Positions 1-8,451 of a DNA stretch of 64,000 nucleotides are shown piece by piece. Position 1 is the first letter of the stretch; each line of letters begins with the position of its first letter. Under the pieces are notes generated by a model that had not been told where the DNA came from, ran no database searches, and saw nothing but the letters and a program-made list of their open reading frames with translations. This DNA comes from an uncultured bacterium (GTDB lineage Bacteria > Cyanobacteriota > Vampirovibrionia > Gastranaerophilales > Gastranaerophilaceae). Where the stretch lies: assembly GCA_905216055.1 (NCBI GenBank), contig CAJMSH010000001.1, positions 62,001 to 126,000 on the forward strand. The letters are read 5' to 3'. A program made the position numbers and the translations under genes.

Positions 1-372
1 TCCGACAATTTTACATTTCTCTTTTTTATCAGGTATATTTAAAAGCTTTTCTCCAAGTTCTTTTAACCCAAATGGCTGAAACTTTAATTTCTCTGCAATT
101 TTTTTTATTTGAGAAACTGATGCGCCCAAAATGCAGTTTGAATTTTCTATTTTCCCTGTAATAACTTCTCTGTGTGTTGCACAATCTGCTCCGACAGAAA
201 TCGCTGTTTGCTTTAAAATATTTGCTTGGGCCGGTGTTAGTGAATATATTTTTATATTTTTGTATTCAAATTTATCAACTGCCCTGTGTGCATAGGATTT
301 GTCAAATCCTATTTTATATAATTCTTGTTCTATATTTGTATTTTTTAATTCTCGTAAAATAAAATCGTGCAT
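1..372 (-). CDS. folP: dihydropteroate synthase, N-terminal part (runs off the window)
   Basis: The 5' 124 codons of a minus-strand gene are present; the rest, including the TIM-barrel catalytic part, lies outside. DHPS joins p-aminobenzoate to 6-hydroxymethyl-dihydropterin diphosphate in folate synthesis. The visible part has the segments LTPAQANILKQ, SVGADCATHREVITGK, CILGASVSQ and KLKFQPFGLKELG. These match the N-terminal domain that precedes the barrel in many clostridial and archaeal DHPS proteins, where an M/LG-(T/S)-L/I-x-Q segment is followed by EKLKxQPFGL. The assignment rests on that recall because no pterin-binding motif is visible. The ATG at 372 lies inside a hairpin (361-394) and has no good Shine-Dalgarno sequence. 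A TTG at 378 is the only alternative before an in-frame stop. Confidence 0.6.
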   Translation of the reverse strand, partial: MHDFILRELKNTNIEQELYKIGFDKSYAHRAVDKFEYKNIKIYSLTPAQANILKQTAISVGADCATHREVITGKIENSNCILGASVSQIKKIAEKLKFQPFGLKELGEKLLNIPDKKEKCKIVG

Positions 373-394
373 AAGCAAAGCTTATCACGATTTT
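361..394. terminator. near-perfect hairpin overlapping the folP start codon
   Basis: AAAATCGTG (361-369) pairs with CACGATTTT (386-394), and ATAAG (371-375) with CTTAT (381-385); one base, 370, is bulged and the loop is CAAAG. With A and T runs at both ends it has the form of a bidirectional Rho-independent terminator. On the minus strand it follows the gene ending at 422 and contains the start codon of the folP-like gene. It could therefore terminate the upstream pair or control folP translation. Confidence 0.5.
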
Positions 395-421
395 ATATAT
401 TTAACAACTTTCTATTATTCT

Positions 422-901
422 TTAATTATTTAATTGGCTGTCAATTGTATCTGATGTAACTTTTGCGATATCAGATATACCTGATGCTAATGTCACAAAA
501 CCAAAACCGTAACCTAAAGCACCTGCACCGGCTCTAAAGACTTTGCTTTCAACCAAAGGTTTAATGTATTTCATGTTTTTGAATTTTTCGCTCCAGTTAA
601 TAATGCTTTTTGTTGCCCATTTTGCGTTTTCTGTAACTTTAGACCATAGGCTTTTTGATTGTTTAGCAATATTTTTGGCAGTTTTTGTTGTTTCAGTTAA
701 AGGCTTCATTCCTTTAGAAACTTCTTTTGCTGAATTGAATACATCAAATGATTTTGCGGCACGCGCTTTTGCTGCAGTTGTTGTTGCTGCAACTGCACCG
801 CCACCTGTTACAACTTTTTTTTCAGCATCATTATCTTTATCTGATTTTACAGGTCGCGGGTTTGATGTGAATGTAAGTCTGTCATTTAAAGAAATAGCCA
901 T
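422..901 (-). CDS. Lys/Ala-rich hypothetical protein
   Basis: 159 aa, no family recognised. The N-terminus reads MAISLNDRLTFTSNP. The middle is rich in Ala, Thr and Lys (about residues 33-95), and the C-terminal third has a Gly/Ala-rich hydrophobic stretch (about 125-147, GAGALGYGFGFVTLASG) that could enter a membrane. No signal peptide is visible. Its start overlaps the stop of the preceding minus-strand gene by one base (TAATG arrangement at 899-903), so the two are translationally coupled and likely act together. Similarity to known proteins cannot be judged without a search. Confidence 0.75.
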   Translation of the reverse strand: MAISLNDRLTFTSNPRPVKSDKDNDAEKKVVTGGGAVAATTTAAKARAAKSFDVFNSAKEVSKGMKPLTETTKTAKNIAKQSKSLWSKVTENAKWATKSIINWSEKFKNMKYIKPLVESKVFRAGAGALGYGFGFVTLASGISDIAKVTSDTIDSQLNN

Positions 902-1575
902 TATTCTTTACCCTTTGCTTCTGATTTTTCTTTTATAGCTGTAACTCCAGATGCGACTCCGCCTGAGGCTCCCATAAAGTTTACGGTTGCTTTTTCATAG
1001 GTTTCTTTTTTTACACTTTTAATTTTATTAACAACTTTATTTACACCTGTTTTAATTGCATTGTATACAATTGAAACTCCTTTGCCGATAGCTTTGAAAA
1101 AGCCTACAACAGGTTTGCCGACTTTTGTATTTGCAAATTTATTAATAGCATCTGCAGGCATTCTGTAAGCGTCAGAAGCTTTAAATTCTTTTTTAATTGT
1201 TACCGCTGATTTTTTAGCAAATTCATTTGTCGCTTTTATTTGCTTTTTCAATCCTTCAACGGCTTTTGATTTATTAATTTTAGAAAGCAATTGAATTGTT
1301 TTCTTTGTACCAAAGCCTGTTGCCATACCGCCTAAAATACCTGTTGTTATAATTGCGCCGCCGGTTAGAGCTTTTTTAGCAATTTTTGGCATTTTTATTT
1401 CGTTATCTTGTGCCAAATTCAACAATTCATCTTGTTGATCTTGCAACTCTTTACGTGCTGATAGATATTCCCGTTCTTCGATCTGTTCTGGGGTTAATTC
1501 TCTATCCTGATAATTTTCAGATGCTTTAAAAGTTAGACCATAATTGTTGTAAAGTTTAGGCTGTACTGATAACAT
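901..1575 (-). CDS. Lys-rich hypothetical protein with one hydrophobic segment
   Basis: 224 aa from the ATG at 1575, which has a GGAG Shine-Dalgarno sequence about 7 bases upstream. A TTG at 1602 is a poorer start. The N-terminus (MLSVQPKLYNNYGLTFKA) is followed by a Glu/Gln-rich helical segment, a Gly/Ile/Thr hydrophobic segment (about residues 60-85, including GGAIITTGILGGMATGFG) and a long Lys-rich, Ala-rich tail. The LTFK near the N-terminus recalls LTFT in the coupled downstream gene. No family is recognised. The pair could be membrane- or nucleoid-associated, but that is a guess from composition. Confidence 0.75.
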   Translation of the reverse strand: MLSVQPKLYNNYGLTFKASENYQDRELTPEQIEEREYLSARKELQDQQDELLNLAQDNEIKMPKIAKKALTGGAIITTGILGGMATGFGTKKTIQLLSKINKSKAVEGLKKQIKATNEFAKKSAVTIKKEFKASDAYRMPADAINKFANTKVGKPVVGFFKAIGKGVSIVYNAIKTGVNKVVNKIKSVKKETYEKATVNFMGASGGVASGVTAIKEKSEAKGKE

Positions 1576-1712
1576 AATTTTCTCCACTAAAGTAATTTTC
1601 AAGATACTTAACGAGCGTAAAGAAATTTTTTTGCTGTTATAAGTAATTCTTGTTAATATTTCGTTACATTCTTTTCCGCACTTCTACGACAGATATTATC
1701 GCATATAAAGCT

Positions 1713-2639
1713 CTATTTGTAAACAAATTTGATACCTTGATATGAATTTCTGTTAATAAATTCTCTGTCGATTTTGTTAAGGCAATCAAATTTTTTCCCG
1801 AGCCATAGTGGGGCGATTAATTCGCTGCTCAATCCGTTGCCTGCAAGGCGGTGAATTGTTGTGGTTTTCGGTAGATATTCCAAAAAGTCACAGACTGTAT
1901 TTACATATTCATCTTCATCCATAAATGTTATTCCGCCTTCTTTATATATTTGGGCAAGCTTTGTGCCTTCAAGGGCACATAACATGTGGATTTTTACACC
2001 TTCTACCTCAAGTTGGGCTAATTTTTGTGCGGTTTCCATAATTTCGTCATGGCTTTCCCACATCCCAAAAATTACATGGACGCAAACATTTATGCCTGCT
2101 TCTTTTGTTTTTTCATAAGCTCTTAAAAAACAATCAAAGTCATGTCCTCGATTAATTTTTTGTAACGTTTTGTTGTGAATAGATTGCAGACCGTATTCAA
2201 CCCAGGTGTAATAATCATCTTTAAAACCTGAAATAAGCTTTATTTTATCATCATCAATACAATCAGGGCGTGTTCCTATTGAAATTCCGACAATATCAGG
2301 ATGTTTGAGAGCTGAATTGTATATTTTTTCAAGTTCGTTTACAGGCTTGTATGTGTTTGAAAATGCCTGAAAATATGACATGAATTTTTGCGCTTTGAAC
2401 CTATTTTTTAATTTTTCTGCACCTACATTAACTTGTTCTTCTATAGATAAAAGATTTGAATGAGCTTGAGAAAAACTGCCGCCGTCATCACAAAAAATAC
2501 AGCCGCCTGTTGATATTGTTCCGTCCCTATTTGGACATGAAAAACCGGCATCAAGAGTAATTTTATATACCTTAACGCCGAATTTATTTTTTAAATGAGC
2601 GCTATATTGGTTGTAGCGCTTATCAGTATTATTAAACAT
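1713..2639 (-). CDS. YhcC/TIGR01212-type radical SAM protein
   Basis: 308 aa radical SAM enzyme. The cluster-binding cysteines sit in the long-spaced arrangement typical of the YhcC/Elp3-like group: GFSCPNRDGTISTGGCIFC (about residues 33-51), where C-x11-C-x2-C replaces the classic CxxxCxxC. Further family marks are SIGTRPDCI, WVEYGLQS, NRGHDF and the HVIFGMW segment. The biochemical role of the family is not firmly established; a link to nucleic-acid modification is a family-level idea. It starts 3 bases after the stop of a small zinc-ribbon gene (2643-2816), so the two form an operon. Confidence 0.88.
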   Translation of the reverse strand: MFNNTDKRYNQYSAHLKNKFGVKVYKITLDAGFSCPNRDGTISTGGCIFCDDGGSFSQAHSNLLSIEEQVNVGAEKLKNRFKAQKFMSYFQAFSNTYKPVNELEKIYNSALKHPDIVGISIGTRPDCIDDDKIKLISGFKDDYYTWVEYGLQSIHNKTLQKINRGHDFDCFLRAYEKTKEAGINVCVHVIFGMWESHDEIMETAQKLAQLEVEGVKIHMLCALEGTKLAQIYKEGGITFMDEDEYVNTVCDFLEYLPKTTTIHRLAGNGLSSELIAPLWLGKKFDCLNKIDREFINRNSYQGIKFVYK

Positions 2640-2642
2640 AAT

Positions 2643-2816
2643 TTATGAATTTTGGTTTTCTTCATCGTCATAAATCGGGTAAACATAGTGTTCGCCACAA
2701 TTTGGACATACAACTTCTTGTTGTTTACCGTCTTCAACTTTTGCTACTTCAAATAATGTTTTGCATCCTGATTGAACACATCTGATAGCCCAGCTCGGTC
2801 TTATTAATCTTGCCAT
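2643..2816 (-). CDS. small zinc-ribbon-like protein
   Basis: 57 aa protein starting at the ATG at 2816 behind an AGAGGAAAG Shine-Dalgarno sequence. It carries C-x4-C (RCVQSGCK) and a CPNCGEHY knuckle, enough for one zinc site, and ends in an acidic tail (YDDEENQNS). It sits 3 bases upstream of the YhcC-type radical SAM gene. No named family is assigned. The good ribosome binding site, cysteine pattern and operon position make it a real gene. Confidence 0.75.
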   Translation of the reverse strand: MARLIRPSWAIRCVQSGCKTLFEVAKVEDGKQQEVVCPNCGEHYVYPIYDDEENQNS

Positions 2817-2963
2817 AAAACTTTCCTCTTAATTATTTTGTATTACAAGATTATTTTATCATTCTAAGAAGCTTAATGCAAGTCGTAAATATTAAATAGC
2901 TGTTTAATTTACGAGTGATATGGCAGGAGTTAAGATAGAATTTGATGAAAGGAATTTTTGAAT

Positions 2964-3269
2964 ATGAAAAATTTTTTGATATTTTTATGTATATTAACAG
3001 TTTCTTTTATTGCATTTATAGATGCTAAAGATAGAATTGCAGAGCTTGATGAAATCGCTGCAAATACCCCGTCACAAGTTGAAATGAAGCAGTCGATAAA
3101 TAAGCCGAGAGCGCAATTTAGAAATCATATTTATGAAAGAAATTCTGCTAAAGTTCAGCCGCAAAATAAAAAGTATAATTATATGGAAAATAGAGAAACT
3201 ACTCCTTCACAGCATCAGTTTGATAAAATTAATGAAAGAAGGAATTCAATTCATCAAAAGGCAAATTAA
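2964..3269 (+). CDS. small secreted hypothetical protein
   Basis: 101 aa from the ATG at 2964, which follows a GAAAGGAA Shine-Dalgarno sequence. Residues 1-22 (KNFLIFLCILTVSFIAFIDA) form a signal peptide with likely cleavage after AFIDA. The mature part is hydrophilic and rich in Asn, Gln, Lys and Arg with no domain visible. Its last 4 bases overlap tail-to-tail with the minus-strand gene ending at 3266. Probably periplasmic or envelope-associated; function unknown. Confidence 0.65.
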   Translation: MKNFLIFLCILTVSFIAFIDAKDRIAELDEIAANTPSQVEMKQSINKPRAQFRNHIYERNSAKVQPQNKKYNYMENRETTPSQHQFDKINERRNSIHQKAN

Positions 3270-4069
3270 AGTCCGTAAATCATATCTCCGGAATATGGTG
3301 TATCATCTTCAATCGAATTATCTTTAGGTGTTTCAGGTAATGTTCTTTCATAACGCAATGCACCACCGTTTGTGTCTTCATATTTTTTATCAATAGGGCG
3401 TATTGCTTTTGGGAAAAATCTTAGCATAATATTTTGAGATGAACTTGGGGCAACAACTGTTTTTGAATACAATTTGATTTTTTCAAATTCAGCGTTTGCT
3501 TGTGCATAATTTTTTGCTTCAAATATATTGTCGTTAGCTCCAAGTTTTGCAGAATAATTGTTACTCCACATTACAAGATTGTTTACCGTATCTAATAAAA
3601 CAACTGATGTTTCGAGTCTGTATGGGTATGTTATATCAAATGCTGATGATATATTTAAAATTTCCCAAACACCTCTTTTTAAAGAATTTTTGTTAGTAAC
3701 CGCATAGCTTGAAACAATTAATACAGATTTGCAAGAGAAAGCATCTCCTGCTTTTTTTATTGCATCATAATCAAGTTTGTTTGTGTTTTTATATTTTGTT
3801 AAAAAGTCAGAAACTGTTTTTTTTAATTCGGAATCCTTGTTTAATTTGCTTCTAACATCATACAAATCAGGAGATTTTATTTTTCCGTTTGATTTGTTGA
3901 AGTCTAAAATAATATCATTGGCAATAATTTCAGATGCTTCATTAAAGTTATAATAATTTTCTTTACCTGATAGCAAATCTGTCGGTAATACAAGTACGTC
4001 AAAAGTTATTGCATATACAGGTGATATTAATAATATTAATACCGCAAAGATTTTTATTAAAAATTTCAT
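3266..4069 (-). CDS. secreted hypothetical protein
   Basis: 267 aa from the ATG at 4069, beginning with a clear signal peptide (MKFLIKIFAVLILLISPVYA). The mature protein starts ITFDVLVLPTDLL and has several beta-strand-like stretches (SVLIVSSYAV, ETSVVLLDTVNNLVMW). The YRLETSVVLLDTVN-NLVMWSN pattern resembles bacterial envelope proteins that generate and compare factor names, but no family is claimed. A TATAAT at 4076-4081 (minus strand) ends only about 6 bases from the ATG, so the transcript may be leaderless. It is divergent from the cytidine deaminase gene. Confidence 0.72.
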   Translation of the reverse strand: MKFLIKIFAVLILLISPVYAITFDVLVLPTDLLSGKENYYNFNEASEIIANDIILDFNKSNGKIKSPDLYDVRSKLNKDSELKKTVSDFLTKYKNTNKLDYDAIKKAGDAFSCKSVLIVSSYAVTNKNSLKRGVWEILNISSAFDITYPYRLETSVVLLDTVNNLVMWSNNYSAKLGANDNIFEAKNYAQANAEFEKIKLYSKTVVAPSSSQNIMLRFFPKAIRPIDKKYEDTNGGALRYERTLPETPKDNSIEDDTPYSGDMIYGL

Positions 4070-4140
4070 AATAAGATTATACCACAATATCCTTTAAATA
4101 AAGGATTGGTTTTTATTATTAAATGATATAAAATTCAAAT
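4070..4140. promoter_or_regulatory. divergent promoter region with a perfect inverted repeat
   Basis: The 71 bases between two divergent genes carry a minus-strand TATAAT (4076-4081), a plus-strand TATAAA (4127-4132) and, between them, the inverted repeat ATCCTTTA-AA-TAAAGGAT (4089-4106). Both -10 boxes lie so close to their ATGs that either mRNA would have almost no leader. The repeat is placed where a shared operator would sit. Confidence 0.45.
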
Positions 4141-4524
4141 ATGAATTACGAAGATATGTTAAAATTAGCAGAAGATGTCTCAAAAAACGCTTATGCTCCA
4201 TATTCAAAATTTCCTGTTGGGGCTTGTGTACTTGCAGAAAGCGGCAAGGTTTATACAGGTTGCAATTTTGAAAATTCAAGTTATGGCATGACAATTTGTG
4301 CAGAAAGAAATGCTGTCGGCTCAGCTATTGCTGCGGGAGAAAGAAAAATTAAAGCAGTTGCTATATTTTCTCCAAAAATGAAAAATTGTACCCCTTGCGG
4401 AGCATGCAGACAGGTTTTGAGTGAATTCCAGATGGAAGAAGGACTTGATGTCATTCTTCAAGGAGATGACGGTATAAAAGTTACACCATTAAAAGTTCTT
4501 TTGCCTGACTGTTTTGAATTATAG
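4141..4524 (+). CDS. cdd: cytidine deaminase
   Basis: 127 aa, the usual length of the homotetrameric class. It hydrolytically deaminates cytidine and deoxycytidine to uridine and deoxyuridine for pyrimidine salvage. The zinc and catalytic motif CAERNAV (about residues 50-56) and the second motif PCGACRQVL (about 82-90) are intact, giving three Cys zinc ligands and the catalytic Glu, and YAPYSKFPVGA is at the N-terminus. No Shine-Dalgarno sequence is present and a TATAAA lies 8 bases before the ATG, so translation may be leaderless. Confidence 0.95.
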   Translation: MNYEDMLKLAEDVSKNAYAPYSKFPVGACVLAESGKVYTGCNFENSSYGMTICAERNAVGSAIAAGERKIKAVAIFSPKMKNCTPCGACRQVLSEFQMEEGLDVILQGDDGIKVTPLKVLLPDCFEL

Positions 4525-4529
4525 TTATT

Positions 4530-4760
4530 ATGTATTTGTTTGAGCTTATAACCAGATATATTATGGGGAAAAAATACAAGCGTGAGTCAAATTTTGACCC
4601 GTTTGCTAGTGATGATATTGAAAATTCCGAAGAATGCGAACATGTTTTTCTCCCGATAGACAGTACCGGCGAAATTCTGGCATGTTCAAATTGCGGACTT
4701 GTCGTTCATAGAGAAGATTTAAAAGATGTAAATATCTTTAAAAGAAAACCTGAGGATTAG
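4530..4760 (+). CDS. small CxxC protein
   Basis: 76 aa if it starts at 4530, or 65 aa from the internal ATG at 4563 (MGKKYKRESNFDP). It has an acidic segment (ASDDIENSEECEHVF), then a CSNCG knuckle, and ends in a charged tail. A Cys and His upstream (EECEHVF) could complete one zinc site. It follows cdd after 5 bases and probably shares its transcript. Function unknown. Confidence 0.6.
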   Translation: MYLFELITRYIMGKKYKRESNFDPFASDDIENSEECEHVFLPIDSTGEILACSNCGLVVHREDLKDVNIFKRKPED

Positions 4761-4775
4761 ATATTTTATTGGGTT

Positions 4776-6026
4776 TTATTTTTTACTAAGCATCATTTTT
4801 GACAAAATATTTTTTGCTGCTTGAAGCTGTGCATCGTTGTGATTTTTTACATCCTGAAGACTAAATTCTACTTTAATATCAGGGGTTATACCTTTTTTGT
4901 TAATATCAGTTCCTTTTGGGGTTAAATATTTTGCAACTGTCAGATTTAAGCCTGTTTCGTTAGGCATAGGAATAATTTTTTGTACCATTCCTTTGCCATA
5001 AGTTTTTGTGCCTAAAAGTTTTGCTTTATTATAATCTTTTAATGCTCCTGATAAAATTTCGCTTGCGCTTGCAGAATTGCCGTCAACTAGAACTATTGTC
5101 GGTTTATTTACTCCAAATTCGGTATCTTGAGCGTCAATATTGTATTTATAACCGTTTCTGCCGACTATGCTTACAATGTTGCTGCCTTCAGGTAAAAACA
5201 GGTTTGCGATGAATACTGCATTAGGTAAAAGCCCTCCGGTATTTCCTCTTAAATCAAGAATCAGACCTTTAGTATCTTTTGTTTTTTCTAATGCTTCCAA
5301 AAACTCGTTAGGTGTTGTTGAACCGATAAAGCTTGTTATTTGTATATAACCTATGTTTTTATCTACAATAGAGCTTTTTACGGTTTTGATTTTTATTTCT
5401 TTGCGCATTACACGTTTTACGAGTTTGTCTTTGTTTCGTAAAATCGTAATGTTTACAAAGCTGTTTTCAGGTCCTCTGACTAAATTAGCGACTTCTGAAA
5501 GTGACAAGCCGTTAACGTTTTTCCCGTCAATTGCGATAATTATATCGTCAGGTAAAAGATTTGCAAATTGAGCAGGTGTGCCTTCCATAACATTTACGAT
5601 ATGTATTTTACCTGAAATTGATGTAATATTGACGCCAATGCCTGTAATTTTTGAATTTATTGAGTTATTTTGTTCAAGATATTCTGATTTTGACATGTAC
5701 CTTGAATAAGGATCATTTAAACTTGCAAGCATTGTATCTATTGCAACTTTTGCATCTTCATCAGTTTTTATCTTCCCGTGATAATGTTCTTTCCACCTGC
5801 CCCATGCTTGGTTGTTTAGCTCTGAATCAAAGTAATTATCTCTGATAATTTTCCAGCTGCTATCAAAAAGCTTTTGAGAAGAAACATGGTCATGATCAAC
5901 CATTTCAGGCATTTCAGATACTAAAGCATCTCTTTGCCCCATAAAAATTTTATTTACGGCGAAAAGTGATAAGATTAAAAGTATGAAAATTATTGCCTGT
6001 CTTCTCTTCATACGAATATTTAACAT
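4776..6026 (-). CDS. ctpA: S41 carboxy-terminal processing protease (CtpA type)
   Basis: 416 aa envelope serine protease. The N-terminus has an uncleaved-signal/anchor segment (AIIFILLILSLFAVNKIFM). A PDZ domain follows at about 130-215 (GIGVNITSISGKIHIVNV, GTPAQFANLLPDDIIIAIDG). The S41 catalytic region carries the Ser in DGNSASASEIL and the Lys in GTKTYGKGMVQ, which form the Ser-Lys dyad. Family members trim C-termini of envelope proteins; the homologue in oxygenic cyanobacteria matures photosystem II D1, a substrate that would be absent here. ATG at 6026 is chosen; ATG at 6011 (MKRRQ) is also possible. Confidence 0.92.
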   Translation of the reverse strand: MLNIRMKRRQAIIFILLILSLFAVNKIFMGQRDALVSEMPEMVDHDHVSSQKLFDSSWKIIRDNYFDSELNNQAWGRWKEHYHGKIKTDEDAKVAIDTMLASLNDPYSRYMSKSEYLEQNNSINSKITGIGVNITSISGKIHIVNVMEGTPAQFANLLPDDIIIAIDGKNVNGLSLSEVANLVRGPENSFVNITILRNKDKLVKRVMRKEIKIKTVKSSIVDKNIGYIQITSFIGSTTPNEFLEALEKTKDTKGLILDLRGNTGGLLPNAVFIANLFLPEGSNIVSIVGRNGYKYNIDAQDTEFGVNKPTIVLVDGNSASASEILSGALKDYNKAKLLGTKTYGKGMVQKIIPMPNETGLNLTVAKYLTPKGTDINKKGITPDIKVEFSLQDVKNHNDAQLQAAKNILSKMMLSKK

Positions 6027-6092
6027 CAAGAAATTTTTATAATCAATATACTTTTTTAGTAGTTTAGAAGATTAATAAAAATTTTTGTTGTC

Positions 6093-6782
6093 TTATAAAT
6101 CTTCAAAACCCGGAGATGTTGACGGAAGGTTCTTGTAGCCTTCATTAGACATCACTGTTTTCTTTATATATTTATTTGAATATCCTCCACGTTCAAACAG
6201 TTTTTTTAGAGTGTTTTCTCTAACAACAAGCGGATGAAGTTCATCATTACTTTCTGGATAAAGCTTTGAAATTTCATACCAAACAGATGCTTCCATTGTC
6301 CAGGCATAAGTTTCTTCCGCAAGGGAGTTAAATTCATCTTGATGTAATGCTTCATGTGATAATAGTGCGGCAAGAGCTCCCGGAGGGGCGTCTTTGTGAC
6401 GCGGATTTATAAAGATAAATAATTGTTTGTTCTTTTTCCAGCCTAGGGCATCAAATTTTGCATAATCAGGGTTAATTGTTCCCAAATCTCTGAATTCGAT
6501 TTTTACAGGTCTGCCTGATAGGTTATTCCCTAAAATTGCGTTTCTTGAAAATTCTCCGTTTGTTCCTTTCAGCATATCCAGTGCAACGTAGAATATTTCA
6601 TCTTTACCGACAGATTTGTATATCGGTTTAATTTCGTTTATATATTGACTTGTGTATTTTGCAGGGTATGTTTTAGGAACTTCAATAAGTGCTTCATCTT
6701 TTTTAGCAGAAAAAGCAGGTAATTGAAATGATAAAACTATTGTTGTGATAAATAATATCTTTTGTAATTGTTTAATATCCAC
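6093..6782 (-). CDS. secreted protein with an HExxH zinc-peptidase motif
   Basis: 229 aa. The N-terminus is a signal peptide (FITTIVLSFQLPAFSA, about residues 10-25). The body contains LLSHEALHQDEFNSLAEET at about 140-158: HEALH fits the HExxH zinc motif, and the downstream EET is placed to offer the third ligand, as in gluzincins. No named peptidase family is assigned. It follows the ctpA gene in the same direction, 66 bases upstream of it, so both may serve envelope protein turnover. Confidence 0.65.
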   Translation of the reverse strand: MDIKQLQKILFITTIVLSFQLPAFSAKKDEALIEVPKTYPAKYTSQYINEIKPIYKSVGKDEIFYVALDMLKGTNGEFSRNAILGNNLSGRPVKIEFRDLGTINPDYAKFDALGWKKNKQLFIFINPRHKDAPPGALAALLSHEALHQDEFNSLAEETYAWTMEASVWYEISKLYPESNDELHPLVVRENTLKKLFERGGYSNKYIKKTVMSNEGYKNLPSTSPGFEDL

Positions 6783-6866
6783 TAATCTTCTCCTATAATT
6801 CCAGTAATAAACTACAAATGTAGCAGATACTTAATATTATAATTATATAAATTTACAGGTCAAATT

Positions 6867-8441
6867 TTATTTTGATTTTCTGTTTAATGAAGCAAGTTCT
6901 TTGTACATTATTTGATATTCAAGACTTGGAGAAATGCTTTCTGCTTCTTTTATGTATTCAAGTGCTGTTTTGTAGTCTTGTGTTTCTTTATAAATATTGC
7001 TCATTTCTGCATAATATTGTGCATTATTAACATCATACATAATTGCACGTTTCATACATTCGATGGCTTCTTCGTAATCTTTTTCCGTAAATCTTACAAG
7101 TGCAAGATAGTAATATCCTGATGCAAAATTCATATCTAACGAAATTGCTTCTTGCGCGTAGCGTTTTGCTTCTTCGTAATCTTGCTTTTGGTATGCTGCT
7201 TTTGCACCTATTTCGTATGCTGATATGTAATTTTCGTTTTCTTTCAAAATTTCTGATACTATTTCAAGTGCCTTGTCATATTTTTTTTCTTTAATATAAA
7301 TATCTGCAAGCTGGCATTTGTAGTTTAAGCTTTGCGGAGTATTTGCAATAACCTTTTGAATTGCTTTTTCTGCTTTTTCAAACATTGAAAGCTCTTTATA
7401 AACTTTTGAAAGTGCTGTGAGTGTAAAATTATCTTCTCCTGAAACTTTCAGATTTGTTTCAAGTTCTGCTTGAGCACCGAGAAAATCTTTGTTTTCAAAT
7501 TTTAGTAATGCATTTAATACATGTGCAAGACTGTATTCAGGGTTATGCTCCAGAATGTAATCTATTTCTTTTTGAGCTTTTTCAAATTCTTTTTGCTCAT
7601 AATAAAGGTATGCCAGTGAATATCTGTAACCTGAATTTTCAGGAGCCATACGGATAGCCTGAAGATATGATTGAACAGCCTCTTTAAACCAACCGTTATA
7701 AAAATATGCGTTTCCTAAATTGTATTGGTAACGGTGATTTATTCTATCAAGTGATGCTGCTTTTGAAAAATATTTGATTGCATCAATAAATTTCATATCT
7801 TCAAGAGCAAAAAGCCCTAAGTAGTTCAAAACTTCCGGATTTTTCGAATTTTTTGAAAATGTGTTAAATATATTTTTTGATTTATCAAATTCGTTTTCTT
7901 CAAAATATATTTTGCCAAGTAAAACAAGAGCGTTTTCGTTTTTTGAATTGATTTCTAAAATTTTTTCAAGCTTTTCTTTTGCTTCTTGGATTTTCCCATT
8001 GTCGTAAAAAGCTTTTGCAATATGGTAAATTACGTCATCATTGTCAGTATTTAAAGCTTCCAATTCTGAAATTTTTGTCAAATTGCAAGATGCTGAAAGT
8101 GCATCTATAAGATTTATAAGGTTATCTTGATTTTTTTGAATTTCATAAATCTTTTCTGCAATTTTTGATGCGTTTTCTTTTTCGTTTGTGTATTTATAAA
8201 TTTTTTGTATAAGTTTTAAAGCTTCAACATGATTTGGATTATTTTCTAATACTTTTTCCAAATATTGCATTGAGCGTTGAAAATTATTTAGCAGAAAATA
8301 TAATTCTCCGAGTTGAAATAAAATTTCTATATTATCACTTTCAATTTCAAGAGCTTTATATAACATTTCTATTGCTTGTTTGTAGCATTTTTGTGACTTT
8401 AAATCAAATGCTTGTTTTATATATTCAATAATTTCCTGCAT
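6867..8441 (-). CDS. tetratricopeptide-repeat protein
   Basis: 524 aa built almost wholly of TPR units with the A-x3-Y/L-x6-Y-x2-A signature. Examples are CYKQAIEMLYKALEI near residue 20, FKEAVQSYLQAIRMAPEN near 250 and DYEEAIECMKRAIMYDV near 450. At 34 aa per unit the length allows about 14-15 repeats. No signal peptide or enzyme domain is visible, so it is likely a cytoplasmic or membrane-peripheral scaffold. It lies downstream of the FtsB/DivIC-like gene with 10 bases between, so a shared operon is likely. Confidence 0.85.
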   Translation of the reverse strand: MQEIIEYIKQAFDLKSQKCYKQAIEMLYKALEIESDNIEILFQLGELYFLLNNFQRSMQYLEKVLENNPNHVEALKLIQKIYKYTNEKENASKIAEKIYEIQKNQDNLINLIDALSASCNLTKISELEALNTDNDDVIYHIAKAFYDNGKIQEAKEKLEKILEINSKNENALVLLGKIYFEENEFDKSKNIFNTFSKNSKNPEVLNYLGLFALEDMKFIDAIKYFSKAASLDRINHRYQYNLGNAYFYNGWFKEAVQSYLQAIRMAPENSGYRYSLAYLYYEQKEFEKAQKEIDYILEHNPEYSLAHVLNALLKFENKDFLGAQAELETNLKVSGEDNFTLTALSKVYKELSMFEKAEKAIQKVIANTPQSLNYKCQLADIYIKEKKYDKALEIVSEILKENENYISAYEIGAKAAYQKQDYEEAKRYAQEAISLDMNFASGYYYLALVRFTEKDYEEAIECMKRAIMYDVNNAQYYAEMSNIYKETQDYKTALEYIKEAESISPSLEYQIMYKELASLNRKSK

Positions 8442-8451
8442 TTATGCTCCG

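Noticed and set aside
543..938. 131-codon open frame on the plus strand
   Set aside because: Antisense to the coupled pair at 422-1575, no ribosome binding site, and a hydrophobic composition typical of an antisense shadow.
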